Assembly (NCBI GenBank): GCA_963758205.1
Contig: CAVWUM010000005.1
Coordinates: 248,001 to 312,000 of the forward strand
Origin: Owenweeksia sp963758205
Lineage (GTDB): Bacteria; Bacteroidota; Bacteroidia; Flavobacteriales; Schleiferiaceae
Length of the DNA stretch: 64,000 bases
Direction: 5' to 3'
Shown here: positions 32,779-42,100 of the stretch, in pieces
Position numbering within the stretch: position 1 is the stretch's first letter
How the letters are laid out: each line of letters starts with the position of its first letter
The notes under the pieces: model-generated
What the model was told of the DNA's origin: nothing
What the model saw: the letters and a program-made list of their open reading frames with translations, nothing else
The model's database searches: none
Translations under genes and position numbers: made by a program

Positions 32779-33393
32779 CTATATCAGATAATCCATTCCA
32801 AAGTCACTGTGGCTTTTTTCTATAAAAGCACGGTAATAATCCACCTTTACTCCAGGGTACTTAATAGAAGCTCTAAAAACTACTATTGCAATCAGTAGGT
32901 AAATAAAATTTGTATCCAGTGTGAGCAAGGCCAGTGGCAACCCGTAAATCGCAGTGAATTTAACAATTCCCATTACGTTATTATATCTATTTGGAACTTG
33001 TTCAACATTTCCATCTTTACTGGAGGAGCCTAACCCAAAGTGAAAAAAGTCAACAGATAACACTACCATCAAATAATCGCTCCACGCTAACTTCCAAAAT
33101 CTAGAAGCGCTAAAAAATTCCCGTGGAAAATCTCCATTTTCCAATTCATTGATAAACTCCGTTTGTTTTTTCATCAGCAATATGCCAAGACGTTCAAACC
33201 TCTTAGGGTTATGTAACCAATGATCGTAATACTTTTTTAAAGTGGGGTTTAGAAATATCCTGAAAGCTACCACTAACTCCCGGGGTAGAGGCTTATCCGA
33301 TGAAACCTGACTTATTAATCTCCCCAGCCTTAATACTTGAAGATTAGGGTTGGATTTGCTACGAATCTTGAATTGGGAGTAGTAGTTGTTCAT
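32779..33393 (-). CDS. Hypothetical protein with C-terminal membrane segments
   Basis: A 204-aa protein I do not recognise. The N-terminal 95 residues are soluble and basic (NYYSQFKIRSK, KKYYDHWLHNPKRFERLGI); hydrophobic stretches lie at about 108-120 and 148-178 (FTAIYGLPLALL, FIYLLIAIVVF). The C-terminus is charged. It follows the lipoprotein gene at 33412-34065 by 18 bases on the same strand and probably shares its transcript. Codon use looks like that of the neighbours. Confidence 0.55.
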   Translation of the reverse strand: MNNYYSQFKIRSKSNPNLQVLRLGRLISQVSSDKPLPRELVVAFRIFLNPTLKKYYDHWLHNPKRFERLGILLMKKQTEFINELENGDFPREFFSASRFWKLAWSDYLMVVLSVDFFHFGLGSSSKDGNVEQVPNRYNNVMGIVKFTAIYGLPLALLTLDTNFIYLLIAIVVFRASIKYPGVKVDYYRAFIEKSHSDFGMDYLI

Positions 33394-33411
33394 TAATCAA
33401 CCAAACCCTGT

Positions 33412-34065
33412 TTATTGATATTTAATTGAATTCAGAATGGATAAATCTAAGCTTGATATTGTTTTAAGTGGATTTCCATTACTGTTGGAAAAGTAAATAA
33501 GAAGACCATTCCAACCGCTACCGGATGGAATAATAAGACCCAGGATTTCCACTTCTGGCCGGATCTCGTTGTTGGCAGCTTCATTTTTTAATGAATAGAG
33601 ATATTGAATTCGCTCTTCACCAAGAATAGTAATAGGAGGTAGGGCTTTAATATTTAGATCTTTGTTGGTTGATATTTCAGGAATTTTTAAAAAGTCCTCA
33701 ACCCATCTTTTTTCATTTTCCTTGCTATACTTGCCTTGAAAAGTTACCGTTGTGAGTGTTATTTCATTTAGTTGAGGACAGCTTGCTTTGGGTGTTAACC
33801 TTAGCGCTACACCGTCATTAGGATTTAGTTCATAATTATATCCGGCCGGAACCCTTAAGCTAAAAGGGATTGATGGTATCTCATAAGCCATGCAGTGGCT
33901 TATCGTAATAAATATTTCGGATGATTGGGACTCTTTGATTGGTTGGTAAGAGCATAAATTTTCATTTGATGTTTTTGAACTATCCGGCTTTTGTTGGCAT
34001 GATTGAATTGTGAAAACTCCTAATAATACCAGTGTAATCAAAGTGCTGTTGGGGGAATTATTCAT
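33412..34065 (-). CDS. Hypothetical lipoprotein
   Basis: A 217-aa protein with a lipoprotein signal peptide: hydrophobic LITLVLLGVFTI followed by QSC (lipobox Cys at residue 23) and a Ser/Lys-rich linker. The mature part has no recognised domain; repeated TLTTVTF and ITILGEERIQY strands suggest a beta-rich fold similar to small outer-membrane lipoproteins. It starts one base after the stop of the SPFH gene at 34067, so the two are co-transcribed with the unknown gene downstream. Confidence 0.6.
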   Translation of the reverse strand: MNNSPNSTLITLVLLGVFTIQSCQQKPDSSKTSNENLCSYQPIKESQSSEIFITISHCMAYEIPSIPFSLRVPAGYNYELNPNDGVALRLTPKASCPQLNEITLTTVTFQGKYSKENEKRWVEDFLKIPEISTNKDLNIKALPPITILGEERIQYLYSLKNEAANNEIRPEVEILGLIIPSGSGWNGLLIYFSNSNGNPLKTISSLDLSILNSIKYQ

Positions 34066-34066
34066 T

Positions 34067-34981
34067 TCATTCCTTCTTCTCCTTTCTAGCCTCCTTCACC
34101 GTATTAGCCGCTATAAAACTGGTGGTCATCTGCGTAAGCATATCACTGGCGGCTGTGGGGTTGTTGGGTAAAAGGATTAGGTTACTGCTGGTGTTTTCAC
34201 TAACCGCTTGCAGGGTATCGTAATGCTGGGTAATTACAATCAGGGCAGAGGCTTCCTGCGAGTTGATACCAACAGCATTAAGCACTTCTACTGAGTCCTC
34301 CAGTCCTCGGGCAATTTCCCTGCGCTGGTCCGCAATACCCTGGCCCTGTAGTCTCTTGCTTTCTGCTTCTGCAGTGGCTTTGGCCACAATACGGATACGC
34401 TCAGCTTCACCCTCATATTCAGCCGCTATCTTTTGACGCTCAGCCGCATTAATCTTGTTCATAGCGTGTTTTACCTGCTCATCCGGGTCAATATCAGTAA
34501 CCAAAGCCTTTATAATTCCATAACCGTAATCGTTCATGGCTTCTTCCAGTTCGCGTTTTATGGCCACAGCTATGTCGTCCTTCTTTTCAAATACGTCATC
34601 CAGCTTTAGCTTTGGCACTTCAGCGCGCACGGTATCAAATACATAAGAGGTTATCTGGTCTTCAGGGTTTTGCAATTGGTAAAAGGCCTCGTACACCGAT
34701 TGCTTTAAGACCAGGTATTGCACCGATACCTTCATACGCACAAATACATCATCCTTGGTTTTGGTTTCCACTAATACATCAAGTTGCTGTATGCGCAGGT
34801 TTACACGCCCTGCAATCTGATCAACCAAAGGAATGCGCCAGTGAATACCGGGCCCGGGTGCCTTTATAAACTTACCAAAGCGCTGTATAACCGCCACATA
34901 CTGCTGACGTACGATATACAGTCCACTTAGCAAAAACAATAGAACTACAATAAAAACGATAAGACCAATGGGGAAATCCAT
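34067..34981 (-). CDS. SPFH/stomatin-like membrane protein (slipin/QmcA type)
   Basis: A 304-aa protein with one N-terminal membrane helix (residues about 5-22), then an SPFH domain with the typical YVAVIQRFGKF, PGPGIHWRIPLVDQ, RVNLRIQQLDV and KTKDDVFV segments. A long helical region with AERQKIAAEYEGEAERIRIVAKA at about 170-195 forms the coiled coil. Stomatin-like proteins organise membrane microdomains and often partner an NfeD protease-like protein, which is not seen next to it here. It heads a small minus-strand cluster divergent from the DnaJ-domain gene. Confidence 0.92.
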   Translation of the reverse strand: MDFPIGLIVFIVVLLFLLSGLYIVRQQYVAVIQRFGKFIKAPGPGIHWRIPLVDQIAGRVNLRIQQLDVLVETKTKDDVFVRMKVSVQYLVLKQSVYEAFYQLQNPEDQITSYVFDTVRAEVPKLKLDDVFEKKDDIAVAIKRELEEAMNDYGYGIIKALVTDIDPDEQVKHAMNKINAAERQKIAAEYEGEAERIRIVAKATAEAESKRLQGQGIADQRREIARGLEDSVEVLNAVGINSQEASALIVITQHYDTLQAVSENTSSNLILLPNNPTAASDMLTQMTTSFIAANTVKEARKEKKE

Positions 34982-35128
34982 GATGAGAAGATTAAAATTT
35001 GTTGAACGAAAATTGAGCTGTGAATATACTTCAAATGCTGAATGGTGATAACTCTTCGCTCATTAAAAAAGTAGAGGGATAAGTTCATTTGTGGTAATGG
35101 TGGCCTTTTGTAATTTCCCGCCCTTTAA

Positions 35129-36067
35129 ATGAAACGCTACTACCAAATACTTGGCCTGGAGGAAGGCGCCTCAAAAGAGGATATAAAAAAAGCCTACCGC
35201 ATGATGGCCATGAAGTATCACCCCGATGTAAATCCCGGGGAGAATGCGCGGCAGAAGTTCCTGGAAATAATAGAGGCTTATGAATACCTTACCGGGGTAA
35301 GAAAAATGGAGCCGGGCCGCGGCATGACCCCTGAAGACTTACAGAAGTTTTATGACCTGCTGAAAAAGGCAGCAGAAGAAAAGGCTAAGGCACAATACCG
35401 CAAGCGGGTAAGAGAGTTGCGGAAGGAACAGGAACGCAAACAATCAGCCGAATTTCAAAAAGCCATTTTTATTTTAATAGGTATGGTGGTAGTAGGAGTA
35501 GCCACCTGGCAGGGCTATGGTTTTTACAAAAATCTTGTAATTGACCGCGATCCCATGGTAACCGAAGTGCAGATTACCGGCCTGGCCACCAAAAGGATGG
35601 AATACATGTTTTATATTGGAGATACCCTGATAAAAGAACAGGTATATGCCGGTCAGCACGGGCTTGATGTGATTTCAGGAAATGGCATGCCATTAAAGAT
35701 CGGAGACCAGTTTGAGATTCAATATTCACAAAGCCAGCCTGGTTATCACCGCATTAACTTTGAAAGGGTAAGTGCCGAAACCATGAGGCGTTACATGAAT
35801 CTTGTAGGTTACAAATTTCTGGAGATTTACGCAGACGAATGGACCTCACTTTCCGACCAGGATAAAAAGATACGGGCGGGCTGTTTGGCGCTACTGGTAT
35901 TCAATAAATTTGGATATGATGGTTTGAGCAGTGTTTACTTTTCGGATGTAAATCCGCTGGATAACTTTTCGCACAACAGCTGGAGCTGGAGCAGCCTGGC
36001 CGAAAGTGAAGAATTCCTCCACATTAAAGCCACCTGCGCCTCCGACTCTATCCGGCTGGGGCTGTAA
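35129..36067 (+). CDS. DnaJ-domain membrane protein
   Basis: A 312-aa protein. Residues 1-60 form a J domain with the HPD motif (KYHPDVNPG near residue 29), expected to stimulate an Hsp70 ATPase. A charged helical linker rich in Lys/Arg/Glu spans 70-110 and a single membrane segment lies at about 112-130 (FILIGMVVVGVATWQGY), with the C-terminal region after it. It lacks the Gly/Phe and zinc-finger regions of DnaJ, so it is a specialised co-chaperone; the C-terminal part is unrecognised. The gene is divergent from the SPFH gene. Confidence 0.8.
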   Translation: MKRYYQILGLEEGASKEDIKKAYRMMAMKYHPDVNPGENARQKFLEIIEAYEYLTGVRKMEPGRGMTPEDLQKFYDLLKKAAEEKAKAQYRKRVRELRKEQERKQSAEFQKAIFILIGMVVVGVATWQGYGFYKNLVIDRDPMVTEVQITGLATKRMEYMFYIGDTLIKEQVYAGQHGLDVISGNGMPLKIGDQFEIQYSQSQPGYHRINFERVSAETMRRYMNLVGYKFLEIYADEWTSLSDQDKKIRAGCLALLVFNKFGYDGLSSVYFSDVNPLDNFSHNSWSWSSLAESEEFLHIKATCASDSIRLGL

Positions 36068-36127
36068 TCATATTCTCCACCTAAAACTTTACAACCTTAA
36101 AACTTTCCAACCTCTCAACCCTGCACC

Positions 36128-36156
36128 TTGCCGCTCCTTTATTTCTTCTAATTTTG
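36128..36156 (+). promoter_or_regulatory. Bacteroidota promoter of hisS
   Basis: TTG at 36128-36130 and a perfect TAnnTTTG box (TAATTTTG) at 36149-36156 are separated by 18 bases. The hisS ATG follows 30 bases later. Confidence 0.6.
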
Positions 36157-36185
36157 GGCCTCTTTAAATTAAGCACCAAAACGAT

Positions 36186-37337
36186 ATGTCCATAAAGCCC
36201 AGCCTGCCCAAAGGCACCCGTGATTTTATGCCTGATGCCATGCAAAAGCGGGAGTTTATTCTTAGCACCATAAAAACTGTTTTCCGCAAATACGGCTTTC
36301 AGCCCATAGAAACCCCGGCTATGGAAAACCTGAGTACCCTTACCGGGAAATATGGGGAAGAAGGCGATAAGCTGATTTTTAAGATTTTGAATTCGGGAGA
36401 CTTCCTTAAAAAAAGTGATAAGACGGCCTTTGCTGATGATGATAGTAATGCCTTTGGTGCTTCCGTTTCCGAGAAAGCCCTTCGCTATGATCTTACTGTT
36501 CCCTTCGCCCGTTTTGTAGTGCAAAATCTAAACGACCTTACATTTCCTTTTAAGCGTTACCAGGTGCAGCCTGTATGGAGAGCTGATCGCCCGCAGAAAG
36601 GCCGTTTCCGCGAATTTTACCAGTGCGATGCCGATGCTGTAGGTTCTGATTCTCTGTTGATGGAACTGGAATTTATCCGCATGTACGATGAGGTTTTTAA
36701 AAACCTGAAAGTTCCGGCTGCTATTCACATTAACAACCGTAAGCTATTGGCTGGTTTGGCGGAAGTAATGGGTATAAGCGACAGGCTTACTGAGTTTACC
36801 GTAATTCTTGATAAACTCGATAAAATCGGTAATGAAGGCGTAGCTAAGGAACTAACAGAGAAGGGATTCCCTGAAAAGGCAGCCACCATGCTTTTTGATA
36901 TACTTTCTACCAAAGGCAGCAATGCCGAAAAAATGGAAGCCTTTAAGAAAGCCCTAGCTGGCAACGAAACGGGAGAGAAGGGCTTAACCGAACTTGAGTT
37001 TGTGCTTAACAATCTGGATAGCCTTAAACTTACGAATGATGTGGTGCTTGATGTGAGCCTTGCCCGCGGCCTGGATTACTATACCGGGGCTATATTTGAA
37101 GTAAAGCCTGTAGGCGTGGAAATGGGCTCTATTGGTGGCGGTGGCCGCTATGATGACCTTACGGGAATATTCGGGCTTAAGAATCTTTCGGGTATTGGAA
37201 TCTCTTTCGGTCTAGATCGTATTCAGCTGGTAATGGAAGAACTTAGTCTTTTCCCCGAAATGGATGGAAATTCCACGGAAGTGCTTTTTGTAAATTTTGG
37301 CGAAGCCGAAAGCCTGTATAGCCTTGCCTTTCGCTAA
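36186..37337 (+). CDS. hisS: Histidyl-tRNA synthetase, catalytic part (frameshifted)
   Basis: A 383-codon frame with the class II catalytic core: PKGTRDFMPD at residues 9-18, the TLTGKYGEEGDKL and RYDLTVPFARFV motif 2 neighbourhood, RFREFYQCDAD, and LDYYTGAIFEV with the HisA-type GGGRYDDL. The product charges tRNA-His. Motif and length fit the normal catalytic domain, but the frame ends at 37337 after SLAFR; the anticodon-binding domain continues in the next frame. A single extra base between about 37300 and 37335 would explain it. hisS is normally essential, so the split is most likely an assembly error. Its natural partner is the following gene hutH. Confidence 0.92.
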   Translation: MSIKPSLPKGTRDFMPDAMQKREFILSTIKTVFRKYGFQPIETPAMENLSTLTGKYGEEGDKLIFKILNSGDFLKKSDKTAFADDDSNAFGASVSEKALRYDLTVPFARFVVQNLNDLTFPFKRYQVQPVWRADRPQKGRFREFYQCDADAVGSDSLLMELEFIRMYDEVFKNLKVPAAIHINNRKLLAGLAEVMGISDRLTEFTVILDKLDKIGNEGVAKELTEKGFPEKAATMLFDILSTKGSNAEKMEAFKKALAGNETGEKGLTELEFVLNNLDSLKLTNDVVLDVSLARGLDYYTGAIFEVKPVGVEMGSIGGGGRYDDLTGIFGLKNLSGIGISFGLDRIQLVMEELSLFPEMDGNSTEVLFVNFGEAESLYSLAFR

Positions 37338-37578
37338 TGAACTTCGCGATTTAGGCGTAAAGGCTGAAGTTTATCCGGACAGCAGCAAACTGAAAAAGCA
37401 ACTCGACTTCGCAAATAAAAAGAATATCCCCAATGTGATATTGATTGGCAGCAATGAAATGAAGTCTGAGAAGTTCACCATGAAAAATATGGCCGAAGGC
37501 ACGCAACAGGACTTAAGCCGCATTGAGATACTCGAATACTTTAGCAACCGCAAAAACTCGAATTATGGCTTCCACTAA
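37297..37578 (+). CDS. hisS: Histidyl-tRNA synthetase, anticodon-binding part
   Basis: This frame completes HisRS. It encodes ANELRDLGVKAEVYPDSSK, KKQLDFANKKNIPNVILIG, MKNMAEGTQQDLSRIEILEY, matching the usual HisRS C-terminal anticodon-binding domain (alpha/beta, about 95 residues). The first dozen residues read from the frame start are from the wrong side of the frameshift. The stop overlaps the hutH ATG region by 14 bases, suggesting coupled translation. Confidence 0.88.
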   Translation: MAKPKACIALPFANELRDLGVKAEVYPDSSKLKKQLDFANKKNIPNVILIGSNEMKSEKFTMKNMAEGTQQDLSRIEILEYFSNRKNSNYGFH

Positions 37579-39076
37579 AACTCATAAAATTGGCGCTGAG
37601 CATCTGAGTATCGGCAGCCTTTATACCATTTTCACTGAAAACCTTGAAGTAAGCCTTTCAGAAGAGGCGCGTGCAAGTATTGTAAAATGCCGTGAGTACC
37701 TTGATCAGAAAATTGACAGATCAGAAGATCCGATCTATGGTATTAATACCGGTTTTGGTTCATTATACAACATTACTATAGAAGGGAAGGACCTGGCCCA
37801 GTTGCAAACCAACCTGGTACGCTCACATGCCTGTGGTACAGGCGAGGAGGTTCCCCGGGATTTGGTAAAGTTGATGCTTTTGCTGAAGGCCCGCTCATTG
37901 TCTTACGGCCATTCAGGCATCAGCCCTGAGGTGGTGGATCGGCTGATAGAGTTTTACAATTTAGGGATTACGCCAAAGGTATATCAGCAGGGGTCGCTTG
38001 GAGCCTCAGGAGATTTGGCACCACTGGCCCACCTAAGTTTACCATTACTGGGAGAAGGGGAGGTGTACTATAAAAACAAGTTGCAACCCACAGCAAAAGT
38101 GCTGGAGTCGCTAGACCTTAAACCTCTTCAACTACAATCAAAAGAAGGATTGGCCTTGCTGAACGGCACCCAGTTTATGGCAGCTTATGGTTGTTCTATT
38201 CTCTTTAATATGAGAAAGATGAGCTACCTGTGCGACCTTATTGCTACGCTTTCGCTGGATGCATACGATGGCCGCCCGGAGCCTTTTGATCTATTGATAC
38301 ATCACGCCCGTCCTCATAACGGCCAGATTGCCACCGCCACGCGCGTTCAGGAATTTTTGGAAGGCAGCGAGCTGATATCACGGAAGAAAAAGCATGTGCA
38401 GGATCCGTATTCTTTCCGTTGTGTTCCGCAGGTGCACGGGGCATCAAAAGATGCGCTGGACTATGCCGAAAAAGTTTTCACTACCGAGATAAATTCGGTT
38501 ACGGATAACCCCACTATTTTTCCTGATGAGGATAAAATTATTTCAGGTGGAAACTTCCACGGACAAACACTGGCTATTGCGCTTGATACTATGGCCATTG
38601 CTGCTGCGGAGCTCGCAAACATCTCCGAAAGGAGAACCTATTTACTGGTAAGTGGGCAACGTGAGTTACCACCATTTTTGGTAGCCGTACATGGGCTTAA
38701 TTCAGGTTTAATGATTGCCCAGTACACGGCCGCATCTATAGTAAGTAAGAATAAGCAGTTGTGCACACCTGCATCGGTTGATTCTATTGTTTCATCCAAT
38801 GGACAGGAAGATCACGTGAGCATGGGCGCCAACGCGGCCACCAAGGCCTGGGAGGTAGCGCAGAATTTAGAAACGGTATTGGCTATAGAATTGATCTGTG
38901 CCTCGCAGGCGCTATATTTCCGTAAGGATAATACCTCTCCATTCTTAGAATCCTTTTTAGAATCCTTCAGGGCAGAGGTTCCTTTTATTAAAGAGGATAG
39001 AATTATTGCGGAGGACATCGCTAAAGCAAAAGCCTTTATTGCGGGACTGGAAGTGGATGGAGAGCTTATATTTTGA
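37565..39076 (+). CDS. hutH: Histidine ammonia-lyase
   Basis: A 503-aa enzyme that removes ammonia from L-histidine to give urocanate, the first step of histidine breakdown. The start at ATG 37565 (MASTKTHKIG) is preferred over a longer frame inside hisS. The MIO-forming triad is in GSLGASGDLAPLAH near residue 142, and NLVRSHACGTG carries SH, which favours histidine over tyrosine as substrate. Other family segments are GINTGFGSL and QEDHVSMGANAA. No hutU, hutI or hutG is adjacent, which is unusual; it overlaps the end of hisS. Confidence 0.95.
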   Translation: MASTKTHKIGAEHLSIGSLYTIFTENLEVSLSEEARASIVKCREYLDQKIDRSEDPIYGINTGFGSLYNITIEGKDLAQLQTNLVRSHACGTGEEVPRDLVKLMLLLKARSLSYGHSGISPEVVDRLIEFYNLGITPKVYQQGSLGASGDLAPLAHLSLPLLGEGEVYYKNKLQPTAKVLESLDLKPLQLQSKEGLALLNGTQFMAAYGCSILFNMRKMSYLCDLIATLSLDAYDGRPEPFDLLIHHARPHNGQIATATRVQEFLEGSELISRKKKHVQDPYSFRCVPQVHGASKDALDYAEKVFTTEINSVTDNPTIFPDEDKIISGGNFHGQTLAIALDTMAIAAAELANISERRTYLLVSGQRELPPFLVAVHGLNSGLMIAQYTAASIVSKNKQLCTPASVDSIVSSNGQEDHVSMGANAATKAWEVAQNLETVLAIELICASQALYFRKDNTSPFLESFLESFRAEVPFIKEDRIIAEDIAKAKAFIAGLEVDGELIF

Positions 39077-39086
39077 AATGAGCTGA

Positions 39087-39108
39087 ATGCTGTTCAAAGT
39101 ACAGCATA
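39087..39108 (+). terminator. Possible terminator after hutH
   Basis: A 7-bp stem (ATGCTGT with ACAGCAT) and a 7-base loop lie ten bases past the hutH stop, followed by a weak T-rich stretch. Low confidence. Confidence 0.35.
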
Positions 39109-39128
39109 CATTTTACAACATACAACCT

Positions 39129-42100
39129 CTACATAAAAAGCGTGAGGTAACCCCTTCTGCTCTCCTTACCCGTATTAAGGATGTAGGTATAAACATCCTC
39201 TTTTGGCTTTTCGCCATTATTGGTACCATCCCAAAACTCGGTAAAGGGGCTGCGGGTTTCAAACACTATCTCACCCCAGCGGTTAAAAATGCGTAAATAG
39301 TCGTTGGGGTTACAGGCATTGCCGGATAATACGAATTCCTCATTTATACCATCACCATTGGGTGAAAAGGCGTTTGGTATAAAAATCTCAGTTTGTATAG
39401 CTTCAATCCGTACTTTAAAATCCTGCTCGTACTGCTGTATGCACAAGGGGTCTTCCACCGAAAGGTTTACCGAATAAATACCGGGGTTATCAAATTGAAT
39501 TTTAGGATAGGCTCCGGTAGCTTTTTTGCCGGAATAAAGCCATTCATATAAATACCTGGCCCGGTAGTTTAGATGCGCAATTTCCAGTTCACCGGTGCTA
39601 CATTCTTTATAGGATACCTCCGCACGGGGAGTAGTAGTACTATCACTGAATGTAACAGTGCCGTAAATGGTATCTGCAATACCACAGGCGGTATCAAAGG
39701 CAATAAGCCTTATTTGATAGGTACCACTATCCTGGTAAAAGTGGGTGGGGTTTTCATTATCTGATGAGCTGCCATCACCAAAGTCCCAGCTAAACTGGTT
39801 TACCTCGTTAGAGGTATTACTGAAATCCACCTGGTAGGTTTTATCGCAACCCACATAATTATAGGTCATAGAAGCATCCGGACCCTTTGGTGTATCATGA
39901 TTAATAGTAAGAGTGGCAGTATCCGAAATATCACATACGGTATCTTCCGCAACTAGTTGAATCGTGTACTGACCCAATCCATTATAAACCGTGCTTGGTT
40001 CAAACTGATTAGAGGTAAGTCCATTACCAAAATCCCAGTAGTACTTATTAGCATGCTTACTGTTGTTCGAAAACTTCACAAATAACTCATTACAAACCGT
40101 GTCCATGTCAAGAGTAATATCAATATCAGGCACTGCTTGAACGGTTTGCTCAAGGCTGATTTTGATGGCTCCAAGATTACAGTTTGTTGATCTGTTGTGA
40201 GTATTGGCATATGCACCTGGCGTTGTGGGGAAAGTCGGAAGAAAATTCTCCCCACATCCTGCACATACTGCCTGATATATAGTGCCATCCGGGCTGAAGC
40301 GGCTTGTACCCCCATCAACATGTTCTTCTTCTGAACCACCAAAAAAACTTCCATACAAAAGACCGGAGGCATCGCGGTCCAATACCATAAAGTAGAAATC
40401 ACTGCCATCAGTGGTTGATTTGATAGCATTTGATGTAACGGATAGCCCAGTTGTACTACCACCTAAAAAGCCATTGGATAAACTATTTGACCCACCTCCC
40501 CAACCACTTAGGTAAATATTGAGGCATTCATCCACCATAAAGGCAGATGGTACAAGGTCAATTTTGGGCTGACCACTTCCTACTGCCGTTGACCAAACTC
40601 TTGAACTGAGATCTGAGGAATATTTTTGTATAAATTGACTGGAGTTTGGATTACTGTATTTACCGCCTGATATTGGAAAGTTGATATCACTATGTCCGAA
40701 CAGGAAAATGGAGCCGAACTTGTCAATATCTATAAAATAGGCCTGATCATATCCCGATGTACCTACATAGGTTGCTCCTAATAGCTGCCCATTATTTCCA
40801 TTGAATTTTGCTATGTAGCCATCCAGCCCGCCCTGCTTGCTATCTTCAAAGGAATTTGGAAACATGGGCAAATCTGTACTTTGAGTTGATCCACATAAGA
40901 AGATATCTGTACCGTCAGATTTTACCGAATAACCTGTTTCATGATTAGTACCACCAAAGTAACTTCCCCAAACTAATTGGCTCAAACTTGGGTTAAAAAC
41001 TGCCACAACTGCATACTGCACATTATTTGTAGCAAGCGGAACTCCAGGGTTTATAAATGGAAGATCAACAGCCCTGGCACTTGTAGCAACCGCAATATTT
41101 CCGTTGGCCAGTACAATTACTTCACCTCTCGATCTATCACTATAATTTTTTGTAATAGCTGAATTAGTGCCTACTGGTCCTGAGCTGCTACCAATAAAAG
41201 TTGAGCCCATCTGAGAAGAGCCGCTAGCATTAAGTTTAAAGATAAATGCGTTAGCCCCGTTGGTGTAACTGGCATTTGAGGCAGAACCCGGAGGGAAGCC
41301 TACATTTGAGCCAATTGAAAATGTAGACTGATAACCATTAGAAGAGACAGGGAAATCCGGAGAACTTGTGCTACCCAGAATGACCAGTTCGTCTTGGTTA
41401 TTTACAAACATGCTGTGAGGCATGTCAATGTTATTACCACCAATAAAAGTAGAGTAAATGAGGGCAGTTCCAGAGGGATTGAATTTGGTAATAGAGACAT
41501 CAAAAGCTCCACCACCATAGGTGTTTTGTACTATACCTGTTGTGATTGGATAACCAGCGCCAAAAGTTATCCCCCCGCCATAGAAGTGGCCAGAGTTATC
41601 ATATGTAGCGGTAAATCCCCAATTGTCTGACGTTGCTCCCGAAAAAGTAGAAAAATCCAAAACCGGGTCAATTATCAACGGTTGGGAGCTGTCATAATTT
41701 CCCAGCTTGAAACCTACCTGGGCGTTGGATAGAGAGTAGGAGCAGGGTATTATTACCTTTTCACCATTTATGATTTGGTAAGCTTCGGGGATGTATTCGT
41801 AAACGGGCCCTATGGCCGTTTTCATTACCAGCCGGCTTTCTGATATTTCCAGGCCTTGCAAGCCTTCAAATGTCATCTGTAAAACTCCGGGGTCGGCATG
41901 GGCTGCAAGCAGGATGTCATATTTCAGCCTATCGCCATCTTCAAAATAGTTAATGGTAACACCTTTATACAAGCCTTTATAGCTAATGCCTTTAAAAACC
42001 GGCACGTTTCCCTTCCATCGGGTAGAGTCATTTCCTAAAAAGTAGTTGTGGTAAAATTCTTTTTCAGAGAAACCCGAAACAGGACTCTTGTTTGAGTTAA

